Source: Marifrigoribacter sp047730175
Lineage (GTDB): Bacteria > Bacteroidota > Bacteroidia > Flavobacteriales > Flavobacteriaceae
DNA: 64,000 bases
Assembly (NCBI RefSeq): GCF_047730175.1
Contig: NZ_CP159833.1
Location: forward strand, 2,604,001-2,668,000
Direction: 5' to 3'
The first letter of the stretch is position 1. Each line of letters opens with the position of its first letter. Of this stretch, positions 43,489 through 52,754 are shown in pieces. The position numbers and the translations under genes are program-made. Under the pieces are notes generated by a model. That model made no database searches, was not told the DNA's origin, and worked only from the letters and a program-made list of their open reading frames with translations.

Positions 43489-46194
43489 ATGAGTGAGGAA
43501 CTTGAACATAATGAAGAAGAATTGAATCCAGATCCAGAAATGCAAATGGATGGCGAGGATCATTCTGGTGAAACTACTACGAAAGTTACAGGAATGTACA
43601 AGGAATGGTTTTTAGACTATGCTTCGTATGTTATTCTTGAGCGTGCTGTTCCAGCAATTGAAGATGGTTTTAAGCCTGTTCAGCGTCGTATTATGCAATC
43701 ACTTAAGGATTTGGATGATGGGCGTTATAATAAAGTAGCTAATATAGTTGGACACACAATGCAGTATCACCCTCACGGTGATGCAAGTATTGCTGATGCC
43801 ATGGTTCAAATTGGGCAAAAAGATATTTTAATAGATACGCAGGGTAACTGGGGAAATGTTTTAACGGGCGATAGAGCAGCTGCAGCTCGTTATATTGAAG
43901 CACGACTGTCTAAATTTGCCTTGGATGTTGTATTTAATCCAAAAATTACTCCTTGGCAAGCTTCTTACGATGGAAGAAGAAAAGAGCCCATCAATCTTCC
44001 TGTTATGTTTCCTATGTTGTTAGCGCAAGGAGCAGAAGGAATAGCAGTAGGACTTTCCACAAAAGTATTGCCACATAATTTTATTGAACTTATTGATGCA
44101 TCTGTAAAGCATTTACAAGGAAAACGTTTTCAAATATTTCCAGATTTTCCAACCGGAGGAATCGCAGATTTTACTAATTACAATGATGGCTTAAGAGGAG
44201 GAAAAGTAAGAACTCGTGCAAGAATTAATAACGGAGGTAAAAACTTATTAATAATTACTGAAGTTCCTTTTGGAACCACTACTTCAACTTTAATCGATTC
44301 TATTTTAAAGGCAAATGAAAAAGGAAAAATTAAGATTAAAAAGATTGAAGACAATACTGCGGCTGAGGTTGAAATACTAATCCATTTGCCCAATGGTATA
44401 TCACCAGATAAAACTATAGATGCCCTTTTTGCATTTACCAAATGTGAAACACCAATTTCGCCCTTAGGTTGTGTGATTGAAGATAACAAACCGCTCTTTG
44501 TTGGGGTAACTGAAATGCTCCGACGTTCTACAAATAGAACTGTGGAACTATTAAGAAGTGAGTTAGAAATACAATTAAATGAACTAGAGTCTCAATGGCA
44601 TTTCGCTTCATTAGAACGTATTTTTATTGAAAATAGAATCTACCGAGAGATTGAAGAAGAAGAAACGTGGGAAGGAGTTATAAGTGCTATTAATGAAGGG
44701 TTAAAGCCTCACATAAAACATCTAAAGCGCCCTGTAATTGAAGAAGATATAGTTCGATTGACAGAAATTAGAATTAAACGTATTTCAAAATTCGACATCG
44801 ATAAAGCCCAACAAAAAATAGACTCTTTAGAAGATCGTATTGCGGAAGTAAAACACCATTTAGCCAATCTTATTGAATATGCGATTGATTACTTTAAACG
44901 CCTCAAAAAAGAATATGGAAAAGGAAGAGAACGTAAAACTGAGATTCGAATATTTGACGATATTGAAGCAACAAAGGTTGTTATTAGAAATACTAAGTTG
45001 TATGTAAATAGAGAGGAAGGATTTATTGGCACAAGTTTACGTCGTGACGAATACGTAACAGATTGTAGTGATATCGATGATATTATTGTGTTTACTGCGG
45101 AAGGGAAAATGATGGTCACAAAAGTAGATTCGAAAACCTTTATTGGTAAAGGAATTATTCATGTAGCTGTTTTCAAGAAAAAAGACAAAAGAACCATCTA
45201 CAATATGATATATAAAGATGGGGCTAAAGGTGCAACTTATGTGAAAAGATTTGCTGTCACTTCAATTACTCGAGATAAAGAGTATGATTTAACGAAAGAA
45301 ACCAAAGGAAGTAAAACACTATATTTTACTGAAAATCTGAATGGTGAAGCAGAATTAGTCACTATTTTATTGAGACAATCAGGTAGTATTAAAAAACTAA
45401 AATTCGACTTAGACTTTGCTGACATGCTCGTTAAAGGAAGAGCTTCCAGAGGTAATATTGTTACAAAATATGCAGTTAAAAGAATAGAATTAAAAGAAAA
45501 AGGACTCTCCACTTTAAAGCCTCGTAAAATCTGGTTTGATGAAACGGTACAACGTTTAAATGTAGATGATAGAGGTGAACTTTTAGGTGAGTTTACGAGT
45601 GAAGATAGACTTTTGGTTATCAATCAGAAAGGGATTATAAAAACAGTAATTCCAGAAATTACTTTGCGTTTTGATGATGATATGATTGTGCTTGAAAAAT
45701 GGGATCCTAACAAACCAGTCTCTGCTATTTATTGGGAAGGTGATAAAGAACTATTTTATGTAAAAAGATTTATCATCGAAAATCCAGATCGTGAAGAAAT
45801 GATTATTTCTGATCATCCAAAATCGTATTTAGAAAAAGTCTTTGTGGACTATCGACCTATGTTTGAGGTTTTGTTTGCTAAGAAAAGAGGAAAAGATCGT
45901 CAAGAAAATATTGAAATAAATTTAGAAGAATTTATATCTATAAAAGGAGTTTCAGCTCTAGGAAATCAACTTACAAAAGACAAGATACTTGAAATTAATG
46001 CTTTAGACCCACTTCCTTACGAAGTTCCTGACTTGGTTCTTGCTGAAGAAATAGATGTAGTAGATGAAGAAACCATTCCTTCAGGAAAAGAAACAAACAT
46101 TTCAGAAGAGGAATCTAATAATGATTCACCTTCAAAACCTGAAAAAGGAGACGACCCAATTTCTGATGATGAAGGTCAAACCCTTTTGTTTTAA
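43489..46194 (+). CDS. parC: DNA topoisomerase IV subunit A
   Basis: 901 residues. The catalytic tyrosine is Tyr135 in AAAARYIEARLSK. The breakage-reunion domain (KPVQRRIMQSLKDLDDGR, HPHGDASIADAMV, GNWGN) is followed by a long coiled coil and a C-terminal beta-propeller-like part from about residue 500. The last 50 residues are acidic and disordered. The family is the Bacteroidota DNA gyrase/topoisomerase IV A type. It is coupled to parE upstream and mscL downstream (10 bases). Confidence 0.93.
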   Translation: MSEELEHNEEELNPDPEMQMDGEDHSGETTTKVTGMYKEWFLDYASYVILERAVPAIEDGFKPVQRRIMQSLKDLDDGRYNKVANIVGHTMQYHPHGDASIADAMVQIGQKDILIDTQGNWGNVLTGDRAAAARYIEARLSKFALDVVFNPKITPWQASYDGRRKEPINLPVMFPMLLAQGAEGIAVGLSTKVLPHNFIELIDASVKHLQGKRFQIFPDFPTGGIADFTNYNDGLRGGKVRTRARINNGGKNLLIITEVPFGTTTSTLIDSILKANEKGKIKIKKIEDNTAAEVEILIHLPNGISPDKTIDALFAFTKCETPISPLGCVIEDNKPLFVGVTEMLRRSTNRTVELLRSELEIQLNELESQWHFASLERIFIENRIYREIEEEETWEGVISAINEGLKPHIKHLKRPVIEEDIVRLTEIRIKRISKFDIDKAQQKIDSLEDRIAEVKHHLANLIEYAIDYFKRLKKEYGKGRERKTEIRIFDDIEATKVVIRNTKLYVNREEGFIGTSLRRDEYVTDCSDIDDIIVFTAEGKMMVTKVDSKTFIGKGIIHVAVFKKKDKRTIYNMIYKDGAKGATYVKRFAVTSITRDKEYDLTKETKGSKTLYFTENLNGEAELVTILLRQSGSIKKLKFDLDFADMLVKGRASRGNIVTKYAVKRIELKEKGLSTLKPRKIWFDETVQRLNVDDRGELLGEFTSEDRLLVINQKGIIKTVIPEITLRFDDDMIVLEKWDPNKPVSAIYWEGDKELFYVKRFIIENPDREEMIISDHPKSYLEKVFVDYRPMFEVLFAKKRGKDRQENIEINLEEFISIKGVSALGNQLTKDKILEINALDPLPYEVPDLVLAEEIDVVDEETIPSGKETNISEEESNNDSPSKPEKGDDPISDDEGQTLLF

Positions 46195-46204
46195 TTAAAA
46201 AGTT

Positions 46205-46636
46205 ATGAGAAAATTCTATCAGGAGTTCAAAGATTTTGCCCTTAAGGGGAATATGATAGACATGGCAATTGGTATTATTATAGGGGTAGCTTTTAATAAT
46301 GTGGTTGGTGTATTAGTTAAGAAAGTAATCATGCCTCCTTTAACATTGATTTCAGATGGTGTTTCGCTTTCTGAAAAAAAGTATTTACTAAGAGAAGCTA
46401 CTGAAGGTGTTACAGAATTAGCGATAGGTTATGGCGAATTGATAGAAGTTTTAATTGATTTTTCAATAATCACTTTTACCGTCTTTTTGGTTGTAAAATT
46501 CATGAACCGTTTCCGAAGAAAAGCAGATGATCCAAAAGATAAAGAAATTGAAACACCTAAAAACATTGAGTTACTTTCTAATATTGAAAAACTGTTAGAA
46601 GCACAAAACAGCTATTTAAAAAACAAGAAGGATTAA
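46205..46636 (+). CDS. mscL: Large-conductance mechanosensitive channel
   Basis: 143 residues. The N-terminal helix MRKFYQEFKDFALKGNMIDMAIGIIIGVAFN is the MscL signature; a second membrane helix (IDFSIITFTVFLVVKFMNRF) and a cytoplasmic charged tail complete it. The channel opens under membrane tension to release solutes during osmotic downshock. It ends a parE-parC-mscL unit and its stop overlaps the convergent trmL stop. Confidence 0.95.
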   Translation: MRKFYQEFKDFALKGNMIDMAIGIIIGVAFNNVVGVLVKKVIMPPLTLISDGVSLSEKKYLLREATEGVTELAIGYGELIEVLIDFSIITFTVFLVVKFMNRFRRKADDPKDKEIETPKNIELLSNIEKLLEAQNSYLKNKKD

Positions 46637-47088
46637 ACTTTTAATGCCCTTAAGCCTTCATAAACAACTATACTCACAGCATTCGCTAAGTTTAAACTCC
46701 TTACATGAGTGCTTAGAATAGGGATGTGGTGCGTAGTTTCAGGGTTTTTAGTGATGATTTCTTTTGGTAATCCTACTGACTCTTTTCCAAAGATTAAAAA
46801 TTGATTGTCCTTAAATTTATTTTGGGTGTATTCCTTTTTCCCATGACTCGAAAAATATACCATGTCAGCTTCTTTATTTTTAGCATAAAACTCTTCTATA
46901 TTTTCGTAAGTGAATACAGAAAGATGTTGCCAATAATCAAGACCAGCTCTCTTTAGACGGCTATCGTTAATTTCAAACCCAAAAGGTTTTACTAAGTGAA
47001 GGCTTGATCCAGTTGCAAGACTTAAACGTCCTATGTTACCAGTGTTATTAGGTATCTCAGGTTCTATTAAAACAATGTTGTATCCCAA
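46633..47088 (-). CDS. trmL: tRNA (cytidine/uridine-2'-O-)-methyltransferase TrmL
   Basis: SPOUT-family methyltransferase that modifies the wobble 2'-O in some tRNAs. The motifs NTGNIGRLSLATGSSLHLV, FGKESVGLP and MV-like LNLANAVSIVVYEGLRAL are clear. The start is uncertain. A TTG at 47088 gives GYNIVLIEPEIPNN at exactly the family's usual N-terminus (151 residues), directly after the upstream lipoprotein stop. A GTG at 47133 would extend it by 15 residues and overlap that gene by 44 bases. I chose the TTG. Confidence 0.88.
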   Translation of the reverse strand: MGYNIVLIEPEIPNNTGNIGRLSLATGSSLHLVKPFGFEINDSRLKRAGLDYWQHLSVFTYENIEEFYAKNKEADMVYFSSHGKKEYTQNKFKDNQFLIFGKESVGLPKEIITKNPETTHHIPILSTHVRSLNLANAVSIVVYEGLRALKV

Positions 47089-47089
47089 G

Positions 47090-47461
47090 CTATTTAATTT
47101 TTTTAGCAGTTCCTCTTTGCTTATTTGCTTCACCTACGATACTATATTCAAATATATATGTATCAGCATCTGTAGTTAGTATTTTCATGTGTATCGCGTT
47201 TTTTTCAGAAATATTTTTAGGGTTGATCTTCTTAACTATATATTCGCAATCATTAATCCAACGTACTGAAGAGGTGTCTGACTTTCCTTTAAAATAGTCT
47301 ATCTCAATTGAATCATTTCGTGTAAAGGTCGTTTTAAGTACTTCAGTTCCTACCAATGCTTCAAATTCAAAAGTGCCATTTTTAAAGTTTTCGCAATTTC
47401 TTTCTGGTTGGTAGCAACTAGTAAGTAATAGTGCAGAAAAAAGAGTTAGAATGATTCGCAT
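47090..47461 (-). CDS. Small lipoprotein of unknown function
   Basis: 123 residues. The lipoprotein signal ends in LLLTSC (Cys16). The body has 'PERNCENFKNGTFEFEALV' and beta-rich segments. Similar flavobacterial proteins are commonly mislabelled as 'DNA topoisomerase IV' in databases; I see no topoisomerase feature. It is transcribed into trmL, so the two probably form an operon. Confidence 0.65.
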   Translation of the reverse strand: MRIILTLFSALLLTSCYQPERNCENFKNGTFEFEALVGTEVLKTTFTRNDSIEIDYFKGKSDTSSVRWINDCEYIVKKINPKNISEKNAIHMKILTTDADTYIFEYSIVGEANKQRGTAKKIK

Positions 47462-47488
47462 GTTTTAGTTTTATGCAAATTTAATGAA

Positions 47489-47878
47489 TTAATAATTTTT
47501 ATAGGCTTTAAAAGTACCATCCTTATAAAAAATTACAATTTTATCAATTTCTGAATCAGAAGCCTTTTCTTCTAAATTAACTGATGGAATAGAAATATTA
47601 CTTAATTCTTCATTAATCAAATTTTGGTTTTCAGAATTTTCAGATTTCACCTGTAATGGAAAAGTACCTTTTCCATTTAAAAGCCAATACAATTCTACTT
47701 CAGGAAAATTACTAAGAATCTTCATTACAAATTCTAAGCTAGGCTTATTTCGACCCGATAGGAGGTGAGAAATTGTTGACCTATTTACAGCGACTTTTTC
47801 GGAAAAAGAAGTAGCAGATAAACTATAAAAATCGAGTATCATTTGCAATCTTTTACTAAAATCTTGGCTGTTTACCAC
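47489..47878 (-). CDS. XRE-family helix-turn-helix regulator
   Basis: 129 residues. The N-terminal helix-turn-helix is SATSFSEKVAVNRSTISHLLSGRNKPSLEFVMKIL (about 21-55), the Cro/C1 type. A C-terminal part has 'IVIFYKDGTFKAYKNY'. The start codon is GTG at 47878. The gene is divergent from the M14 peptidase gene, with 290 bases between containing TTACA-AA-TGTAA near its start and the TGTTTAC cluster further away, a likely operator set. No partner toxin gene is adjacent, so it is not obviously an antitoxin. Confidence 0.8.
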   Translation of the reverse strand: MVNSQDFSKRLQMILDFYSLSATSFSEKVAVNRSTISHLLSGRNKPSLEFVMKILSNFPEVELYWLLNGKGTFPLQVKSENSENQNLINEELSNISIPSVNLEEKASDSEIDKIVIFYKDGTFKAYKNY

Positions 47879-48079
47879 TGTAACTGTCTTTTTAATTGTT
47901 TGCTGTTACAAATGTAATCTATAATCAATTAATAAAGAATAATAATCATAAAAAGATGTATTAATAGTGAATTATAGCTTTACTTAAAGTATTTCAATTA
48001 TCTAATATTGTGTAATATAAATATAAATTATAATTAAATTGATTTGATTAAGCTCTAAGTAACACATTGGTGATGTTAC

Positions 48080-48145
48080 TGTTTACTCATGTATACAAAT
48101 AAACAGCTAAAGTCTGTTTACAAGAGTAAACAATGATATGTTTAC
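48080..48145. promoter_or_regulatory. TGTTTAC operator cluster before the M14 peptidase gene
   Basis: Three copies of TGTTTAC (48080-48086, 48115-48121, 48139-48145) with inverted partners. One perfect inverted repeat, TGTTTAC-AAGA-GTAAACA (48115-48132), overlaps the promoter -33 region, and another half-site ATAAACA lies at 48099-48105. The set is a probable binding site for a dimeric regulator, such as the divergent XRE protein. Confidence 0.6.
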
Positions 48146-48150
48146 CTTTG
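48143..48150 (+). promoter_or_regulatory. -7 box for the M14 peptidase gene
   Basis: TACCTTTG fits TAnnTTTG and overlaps the last TGTTTAC half-site by three bases. The start would be near 48157, 12 bases before the ATG at 48169. Confidence 0.55.
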
Positions 48151-48168
48151 TAAAACTATACGTATAAA

Positions 48169-49251
48169 ATGAAAATAGAAACTTGGTATCAACATAATTT
48201 TGAGTCTCAATTAGAAGGGAGATACATTAGCTTAAAACACATAAAACCTTTACTTGAAAAGTATCAGGATATATTCTCAATTTCATCTGCTGGAACTTCT
48301 GAGTTAGGAAATGATATTCCAAAAATAACTTTAGGAAAAGGTTCTAATAAAATATTAGCTTGGTCTCAAATGCATGGTAATGAAACCACTTGTACGAAGG
48401 CAATCTTTGATTTCTTTAAGTTTATAACTAATAATGAGTTATTTAAAGATGAAATAAGCCACTTTCTTAAAAATAACACCCTAGTGATTATTCCTATATT
48501 AAATCCTGATGGAGCAATCGCTTATACGCGTGAAAATGCAAATGGAATAGATTTAAATAGAGATGCAATTGATTTATCCCAGAAGGAGAGTGTTGTTTTA
48601 CGTAACGTGTTTAATGAATTTCAGCCACATTTATGTCTTAACTTACATGATCAACGCACTATATATGGTTTAGATAACGGATTGCCGGCGACGGTATCTT
48701 TTTTATCTCCTGCAGCAGATAAAAATAGATCTGTTAATAATTCAAGAATTGAATCTATGAAGCAGATAGTAAAAATTAATAAAATCCTGCAACAATATAT
48801 ACCTGGACAAGTAGGGAGATATGATGATACTTATAATGAAAACTGTGTTGGAGATTCTTTTCAAAAAAACGAAGTACCCACTATTTTGTTTGAAGCTGGG
48901 CATTATAAAACCGACTACAAAAGAGAAACTACCCGTAAGTTTATATTTTATTCCTTTTTATCTCTATTTGATATGATACCAAATGACAAAGAAGATATAG
49001 ATTATGAAGATTATTTTTTAATCCCTAAAAATAAAACTAATTACAGGGATTTAATATTGCGTGATGTTAAATTAGATCAATCAAGTAATCATGCGACTGT
49101 CGTAATGCAGTATGAGGAACGTTTAATAAATGGGGCTATTGATTTTATTCCTGTGGTTGAGACTGTTGATGATATAGACGATATATATGGACATTATGAG
49201 CCAGATCCAGCCGCAAGTCAATTCTTATTGAATTCGCAAAAAAAGAAGTGA
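48169..49251 (+). CDS. M14-family zinc carboxypeptidase
   Basis: 360 residues. Zinc ligands His69 and Glu72 in MHGNETT and His160 in LNLHDQR, with catalytic Glu242 in PTILFEAG; PILNPDGAIAYTREN and IDLNRDAID are further M14 motifs. There is no signal peptide, so it may act in the cytoplasm, for example on peptidoglycan peptides or small peptides; the substrate is unknown. It is under the TGTTTAC operator cluster, and no partner gene follows. Confidence 0.88.
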   Translation: MKIETWYQHNFESQLEGRYISLKHIKPLLEKYQDIFSISSAGTSELGNDIPKITLGKGSNKILAWSQMHGNETTCTKAIFDFFKFITNNELFKDEISHFLKNNTLVIIPILNPDGAIAYTRENANGIDLNRDAIDLSQKESVVLRNVFNEFQPHLCLNLHDQRTIYGLDNGLPATVSFLSPAADKNRSVNNSRIESMKQIVKINKILQQYIPGQVGRYDDTYNENCVGDSFQKNEVPTILFEAGHYKTDYKRETTRKFIFYSFLSLFDMIPNDKEDIDYEDYFLIPKNKTNYRDLILRDVKLDQSSNHATVVMQYEERLINGAIDFIPVVETVDDIDDIYGHYEPDPAASQFLLNSQKKK

Positions 49252-49342
49252 ATAAACGAGATTGTAAATAATATTAATAGAAAAATATAAGTATTGATGA
49301 AAAATTAATAACATTTATGTTTTTTAATTAAGAATTACTTAG

Positions 49343-49350
49343 TAATTTTG
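49343..49350 (+). promoter_or_regulatory. -7 box for the Lrp-type regulator
   Basis: TAATTTTG fits TAnnTTTG, about 19 bases before the ATG at 49369. A T-rich block stands at the -33 position. Confidence 0.5.
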
Positions 49351-49368
49351 CATTATAATTAAAATATA

Positions 49369-49848
49369 ATGGCAAAATTTAAATTAGACGAAACAGATCA
49401 TAAAATTCTGGACATGCTTATTGATAATACCAGAATTCCTTTTACTGATATTGCTAAGAAATTACAGATATCTGCAGGAACCGTGCATGTAAGAGTACGT
49501 AAAATGGAAGAAGCGAATTTAATAGTGGGTTCGTCCTTAACTATTGATTATATGAAGTTAGGGTATTCATTTATAGCATATGTGGGAATATTTTTAAATA
49601 AGACCTCTCAAACTCATTTTGTGTTAGAGCGAATCAATGAAATACCATTTGTTACTGTGGCACATGTAACTACAGGGAAATTTAATTTATTCTGTAAGAT
49701 TAGAGCAAAAGATACAAGTCAAGCTAAAAATATAATATACCTAATAGATGATATAGAAGGGGTTACTAGAACCGAAACTATGATTTCATTAGAAGAGAGT
49801 ATTAACGATAAGAAAAGGTTAATGCATTCTATTTTCAAGGAAATTTAA
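49369..49848 (+). CDS. Lrp/AsnC family transcriptional regulator
   Basis: 159 residues. N-terminal winged helix-turn-helix: DETDHKILDMLIDNTRIPFTDIAKKLQISAGTVHVRVRKMEEANLI (about 6-52). C-terminal RAM (amino-acid-binding) domain of about 80 residues, with GVTRTETMISLEE. Such regulators sense amino acids and act as oligomers. It is a single gene closed by a strong terminator. Target genes cannot be read off; alanine and proline dehydrogenase genes downstream are conceivable targets. Confidence 0.9.
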   Translation: MAKFKLDETDHKILDMLIDNTRIPFTDIAKKLQISAGTVHVRVRKMEEANLIVGSSLTIDYMKLGYSFIAYVGIFLNKTSQTHFVLERINEIPFVTVAHVTTGKFNLFCKIRAKDTSQAKNIIYLIDDIEGVTRTETMISLEESINDKKRLMHSIFKEI

Positions 49849-49866
49849 AATATATTTAGATGTATG

Positions 49867-49900
49867 AAAGCCCTTTAGTTTTTCTAAAGGGCTTTTTTTT
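49867..49900 (+). terminator. Strong rho-independent terminator
   Basis: A 12-bp perfect stem AAAGCCCTTTAG / CTAAAGGGCTTT with a five-T loop, followed by a further T run. It closes the Lrp-type regulator gene. Confidence 0.9.
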
Positions 49901-49921
49901 ATCTTTTATTAAATTATAAAT

Positions 49922-50437
49922 ATGATTAAAGATCAATTAACTTCAGGAGAATTCGATCCTTATTATGGCATTTATATTGATAAGGTTGGAGAAAAATCAC
50001 TTTTAGATGCCTTAAAGGAAGGCAGGGATGATACTATTCAGTTTTTTGAATCTATTCCTAATTCTAAATTAGAATATGCTTATGCTGAAGGGAAATGGAC
50101 TCCTAAGGACTTATTGCTTCATTTAATTGATGTGGATCGTGTTTTTTCAATACGAGCATTATTTTTTGTGCGATCAAAAGATGCTAATCTTTCTGGTTTT
50201 GATGAAAATGCTTTTGCTAAAAACTCTAATGCAAACACTAGAACGATCGCTAACTTAATTGAGGAATATAAAGCAGTTAGAAATGCAACAATTGCATTAT
50301 TTGAAAGTATATCGGAAGATGTTTTAAAGAATATTGGAAAAGCTAGTGGAAGTGCCTTATCAGCCCGAGCAGCTGGTTTTATAATTTGTGGACATGAAAT
50401 ACATCATACCGAAGTTATACAAGAGAGATATTTATAA
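49922..50437 (+). CDS. DinB-family protein
   Basis: 171 residues, four-helix DinB/YfiT fold. The metal-binding residues are in 'LLHLIDVDRVFSIRA' (first His) and the C-terminal GHEIHHTEVIQERYL (H-x3-H). 'FFESIPNSKLEYAYAEGKWTPKDLLLHL' is typical of the family, which includes metal-dependent thiol transferases, although its exact reaction is unknown. The stop lies one base before the convergent aroB stop. Confidence 0.82.
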   Translation: MIKDQLTSGEFDPYYGIYIDKVGEKSLLDALKEGRDDTIQFFESIPNSKLEYAYAEGKWTPKDLLLHLIDVDRVFSIRALFFVRSKDANLSGFDENAFAKNSNANTRTIANLIEEYKAVRNATIALFESISEDVLKNIGKASGSALSARAAGFIICGHEIHHTEVIQERYL

Positions 50438-50438
50438 T

Positions 50439-51509
50439 TTAACTATTCTTATAATACTCAAAAGCTTCAAATATTAAATCATTAGGAACTTCTTGATTAA
50501 TTTTACAGGAACCAATAGCAGATAATAAAACAAACAATACTTTACCATTGCTATTCTTCTTATCGTATTTTAATAATTCTATAATCGAATCAATATCCTT
50601 TGGAGTAAAATCTACTTTAGTATAAAAATTAGTCATTGTTTTAGAAATTTCTGAAGTTTCTTTTTCAGAAAGGGAAATCATTTTCTGAGAAATGTATGCT
50701 ACTAATACCATTCCTATGGCAATTGCTTCTCCATGTAATAAATTTTCTTTGTCTTTATTATCTAAACAATACGATTCAATTGCATGGCCTAGAGTATGTC
50801 CGAAATTTAAGGTCTTTCTAATATTTTTCTCATAAGGATCTTTTAAAACAATTTCATTTTTAATTTGAATAGAATCCCAAATTAATGTTTCTGTTGAATC
50901 CGTATTTGCTACCTCAAAAACCTTTACTTGGTTCCAATATTTTTCAGAATGAATAAGTCCGTGTTTTAGCATTTCAGCATAACCAGAAGTAATTTGTTCC
51001 TTTGGTAACGTATTTAAAAATAGAGTATCTACAAGAACCATTTCAGGTAAATTAATAACTCCTATCTGATTTTTAATCACACCAAGATCAATCCCATTTT
51101 TACCTCCCACAGAAGCATCAACCATAGCAAGTAGTGTGGTGGGAATGTTTATAAACTTTAAGCCTCTTTTAAAAGTAGAAGCAACAAAACCACCTAAATC
51201 AGTAATTACACCTCCACCCAGATTTAAAATAATGCTATTTCGATCCGCTCCTAGATCACTTAATTGATTCCAAAGAGAAACACAAGTGTTGATATTTTTA
51301 TGGACTTCACCCGCATTAATTTCAAGTATTTTAAGGCGAATATTTTTATTCAATTTTGAATTTAAAATAGGTAAACAAAACTGTTTTGTGTTCTCATCTA
51401 TTATAACAAAAACTTTGGAAGGATTGATACTTGTTAGCTTTTCATTGAATGCTTCCCAAGCCTTATTATTGCAATAAATAGCGCCTAATTTTTTTTGTTC
51501 TGAAATCAT
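50439..51509 (-). CDS. aroB: 3-dehydroquinate synthase
   Basis: 356 residues. AroB makes 3-dehydroquinate from DAHP in the shikimate pathway, with NAD and a divalent metal. Diagnostic motifs: NAGEVHKN, LGGGVITDLGGFVASTFKRG, NIPTTLLAMVDASVGGKNGIDL and the metal-site RKTLNFGHTLGHAIE. Length is normal. Divergent from the proline dehydrogenase gene, with 70 bases of shared upstream DNA. Confidence 0.96.
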   Translation of the reverse strand: MISEQKKLGAIYCNNKAWEAFNEKLTSINPSKVFVIIDENTKQFCLPILNSKLNKNIRLKILEINAGEVHKNINTCVSLWNQLSDLGADRNSIILNLGGGVITDLGGFVASTFKRGLKFINIPTTLLAMVDASVGGKNGIDLGVIKNQIGVINLPEMVLVDTLFLNTLPKEQITSGYAEMLKHGLIHSEKYWNQVKVFEVANTDSTETLIWDSIQIKNEIVLKDPYEKNIRKTLNFGHTLGHAIESYCLDNKDKENLLHGEAIAIGMVLVAYISQKMISLSEKETSEISKTMTNFYTKVDFTPKDIDSIIELLKYDKKNSNGKVLFVLLSAIGSCKINQEVPNDLIFEAFEYYKNS

Positions 51510-51553
51510 AAATAATAAGCTTCAAATGATTTTAAATAGATGTCAAATCTAAC

Positions 51554-51561
51554 TATATTTG
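51554..51561 (+). promoter_or_regulatory. -7 box before the proline dehydrogenase gene
   Basis: TATATTTG fits TAnnTTTG, 18 bases before the ATG at 51580. The -33 element is not clear. Confidence 0.45.
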
Positions 51562-51579
51562 TTTTATTAATCATGAATT

Positions 51580-52752
51580 ATGGTATCAAAATCTCTTTTC
51601 GATAACACAGAAGCAGCTTTTAAATTAAAAAGTGATTCTGAACTTGAACGCGCTTACTTTTTATTTAAAATGATCGCAAACGAACCATTGGTAAAAATTG
51701 GTACTGCAGTGACCAAATTTGCCTTAAACATTAATTTACCTGTAGAAGGCTTAGTACGTTCAACCGTATTTGATCATTTTTGTGGAGGTGTCAACGAAAA
51801 TGATTGTATTCCTGTAGTAGATAAAATGTATAATGAAGGAGTTATTTCCGTTTTAGATTATTCAGTAGAGGGAAAGGAAGAGGAAAGTCAATTTGATATG
51901 ACGATGAACAAGGTGTTAGAGCTTACAAAATTTGCTGAAATAAAACAGGCAATGCCTTTTTCTGTTTTTAAACCTACCGGATTCGGGCGATTTGAAATTT
52001 GGCAAAAAGTAACTGAAAATAAGCCTTTAAATGATTCTGAAAAAGAAGAATGGAATCGTATTGTTCAAAGGTTTGATACGGTTTGCAAAGCAGCTTATGA
52101 AACAGGTATCACATTGCTTATTGATGCTGAAGAAACGTGGATGCAAAAAGCAGCCGATGATCTTTGTGAAGAAATGATGGAAACGTATAACAAAGAGAGA
52201 GCTGTACTTTGTAATACACTTCAATGCTATCGATGGGACCGTTTAGATTATTTAAAAGAAATACATCAAAGAGGGGTTGAAAAAGGATATAAAGTTGGTT
52301 TCAAAATTGTTCGTGGCGCTTATTTAGAAAAAGAAAATGATAGGGCAGAGGAGTTGAATTACCCAACGCCTATGTGTGCTAATAAGCAAGCAACAGATGA
52401 TAATTTTAATGCGGTGATGAGTTATATCTTTGATCATTTAGACGATATATTTTTGTTTTTAGGAACCCATAATGAAGAAAGTAGTTATAAAGCAATGGAA
52501 ATTATGGAATCTAAAGGCATTGCTAAAAATCACAGTGATGTATGGTTTGGACAACTGTACGGAATGAGTGATCATATTAGTTATAATCTTGGTGCAGAAG
52601 GGTATAATGTAGCTAAATACATTCCTTTTGGTCCTGTAAAAGATGTGATGCCTTATTTAATTCGTCGTGCAGAAGAAAATACATCTGTTGCTGGACAAAC
52701 TAGTAGAGAGCTTTCCTTAATAAAAAAAGAGAAAAAACGTAGAAAGGTTTAA
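51580..52752 (+). CDS. Proline dehydrogenase
   Basis: 390 residues, the FAD-dependent PRODH barrel as a separate enzyme rather than the fused PutA. It oxidises proline to pyrroline-5-carboxylate. 'GYKVGFKIVRGAYLEKEND', 'FLFLGTHNEESS' and the C-terminal substrate-binding YLIRRAEENTSVAGQT (with the Arg pair) are typical. P5C dehydrogenase is not adjacent. A charged basic tail (KKEKKRRKV) ends the protein. Alanine dehydrogenase lies close by on the other strand, giving an amino-acid catabolism neighbourhood. Confidence 0.92.
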   Translation: MVSKSLFDNTEAAFKLKSDSELERAYFLFKMIANEPLVKIGTAVTKFALNINLPVEGLVRSTVFDHFCGGVNENDCIPVVDKMYNEGVISVLDYSVEGKEEESQFDMTMNKVLELTKFAEIKQAMPFSVFKPTGFGRFEIWQKVTENKPLNDSEKEEWNRIVQRFDTVCKAAYETGITLLIDAEETWMQKAADDLCEEMMETYNKERAVLCNTLQCYRWDRLDYLKEIHQRGVEKGYKVGFKIVRGAYLEKENDRAEELNYPTPMCANKQATDDNFNAVMSYIFDHLDDIFLFLGTHNEESSYKAMEIMESKGIAKNHSDVWFGQLYGMSDHISYNLGAEGYNVAKYIPFGPVKDVMPYLIRRAEENTSVAGQTSRELSLIKKEKKRRKV

Positions 52753-52754
52753 TT

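Noticed and set aside
47489..47878. Antitoxin of a toxin-antitoxin pair
   Set aside because: The XRE protein has no adjacent short toxin-like gene; the neighbours are a small lipoprotein and a carboxypeptidase.
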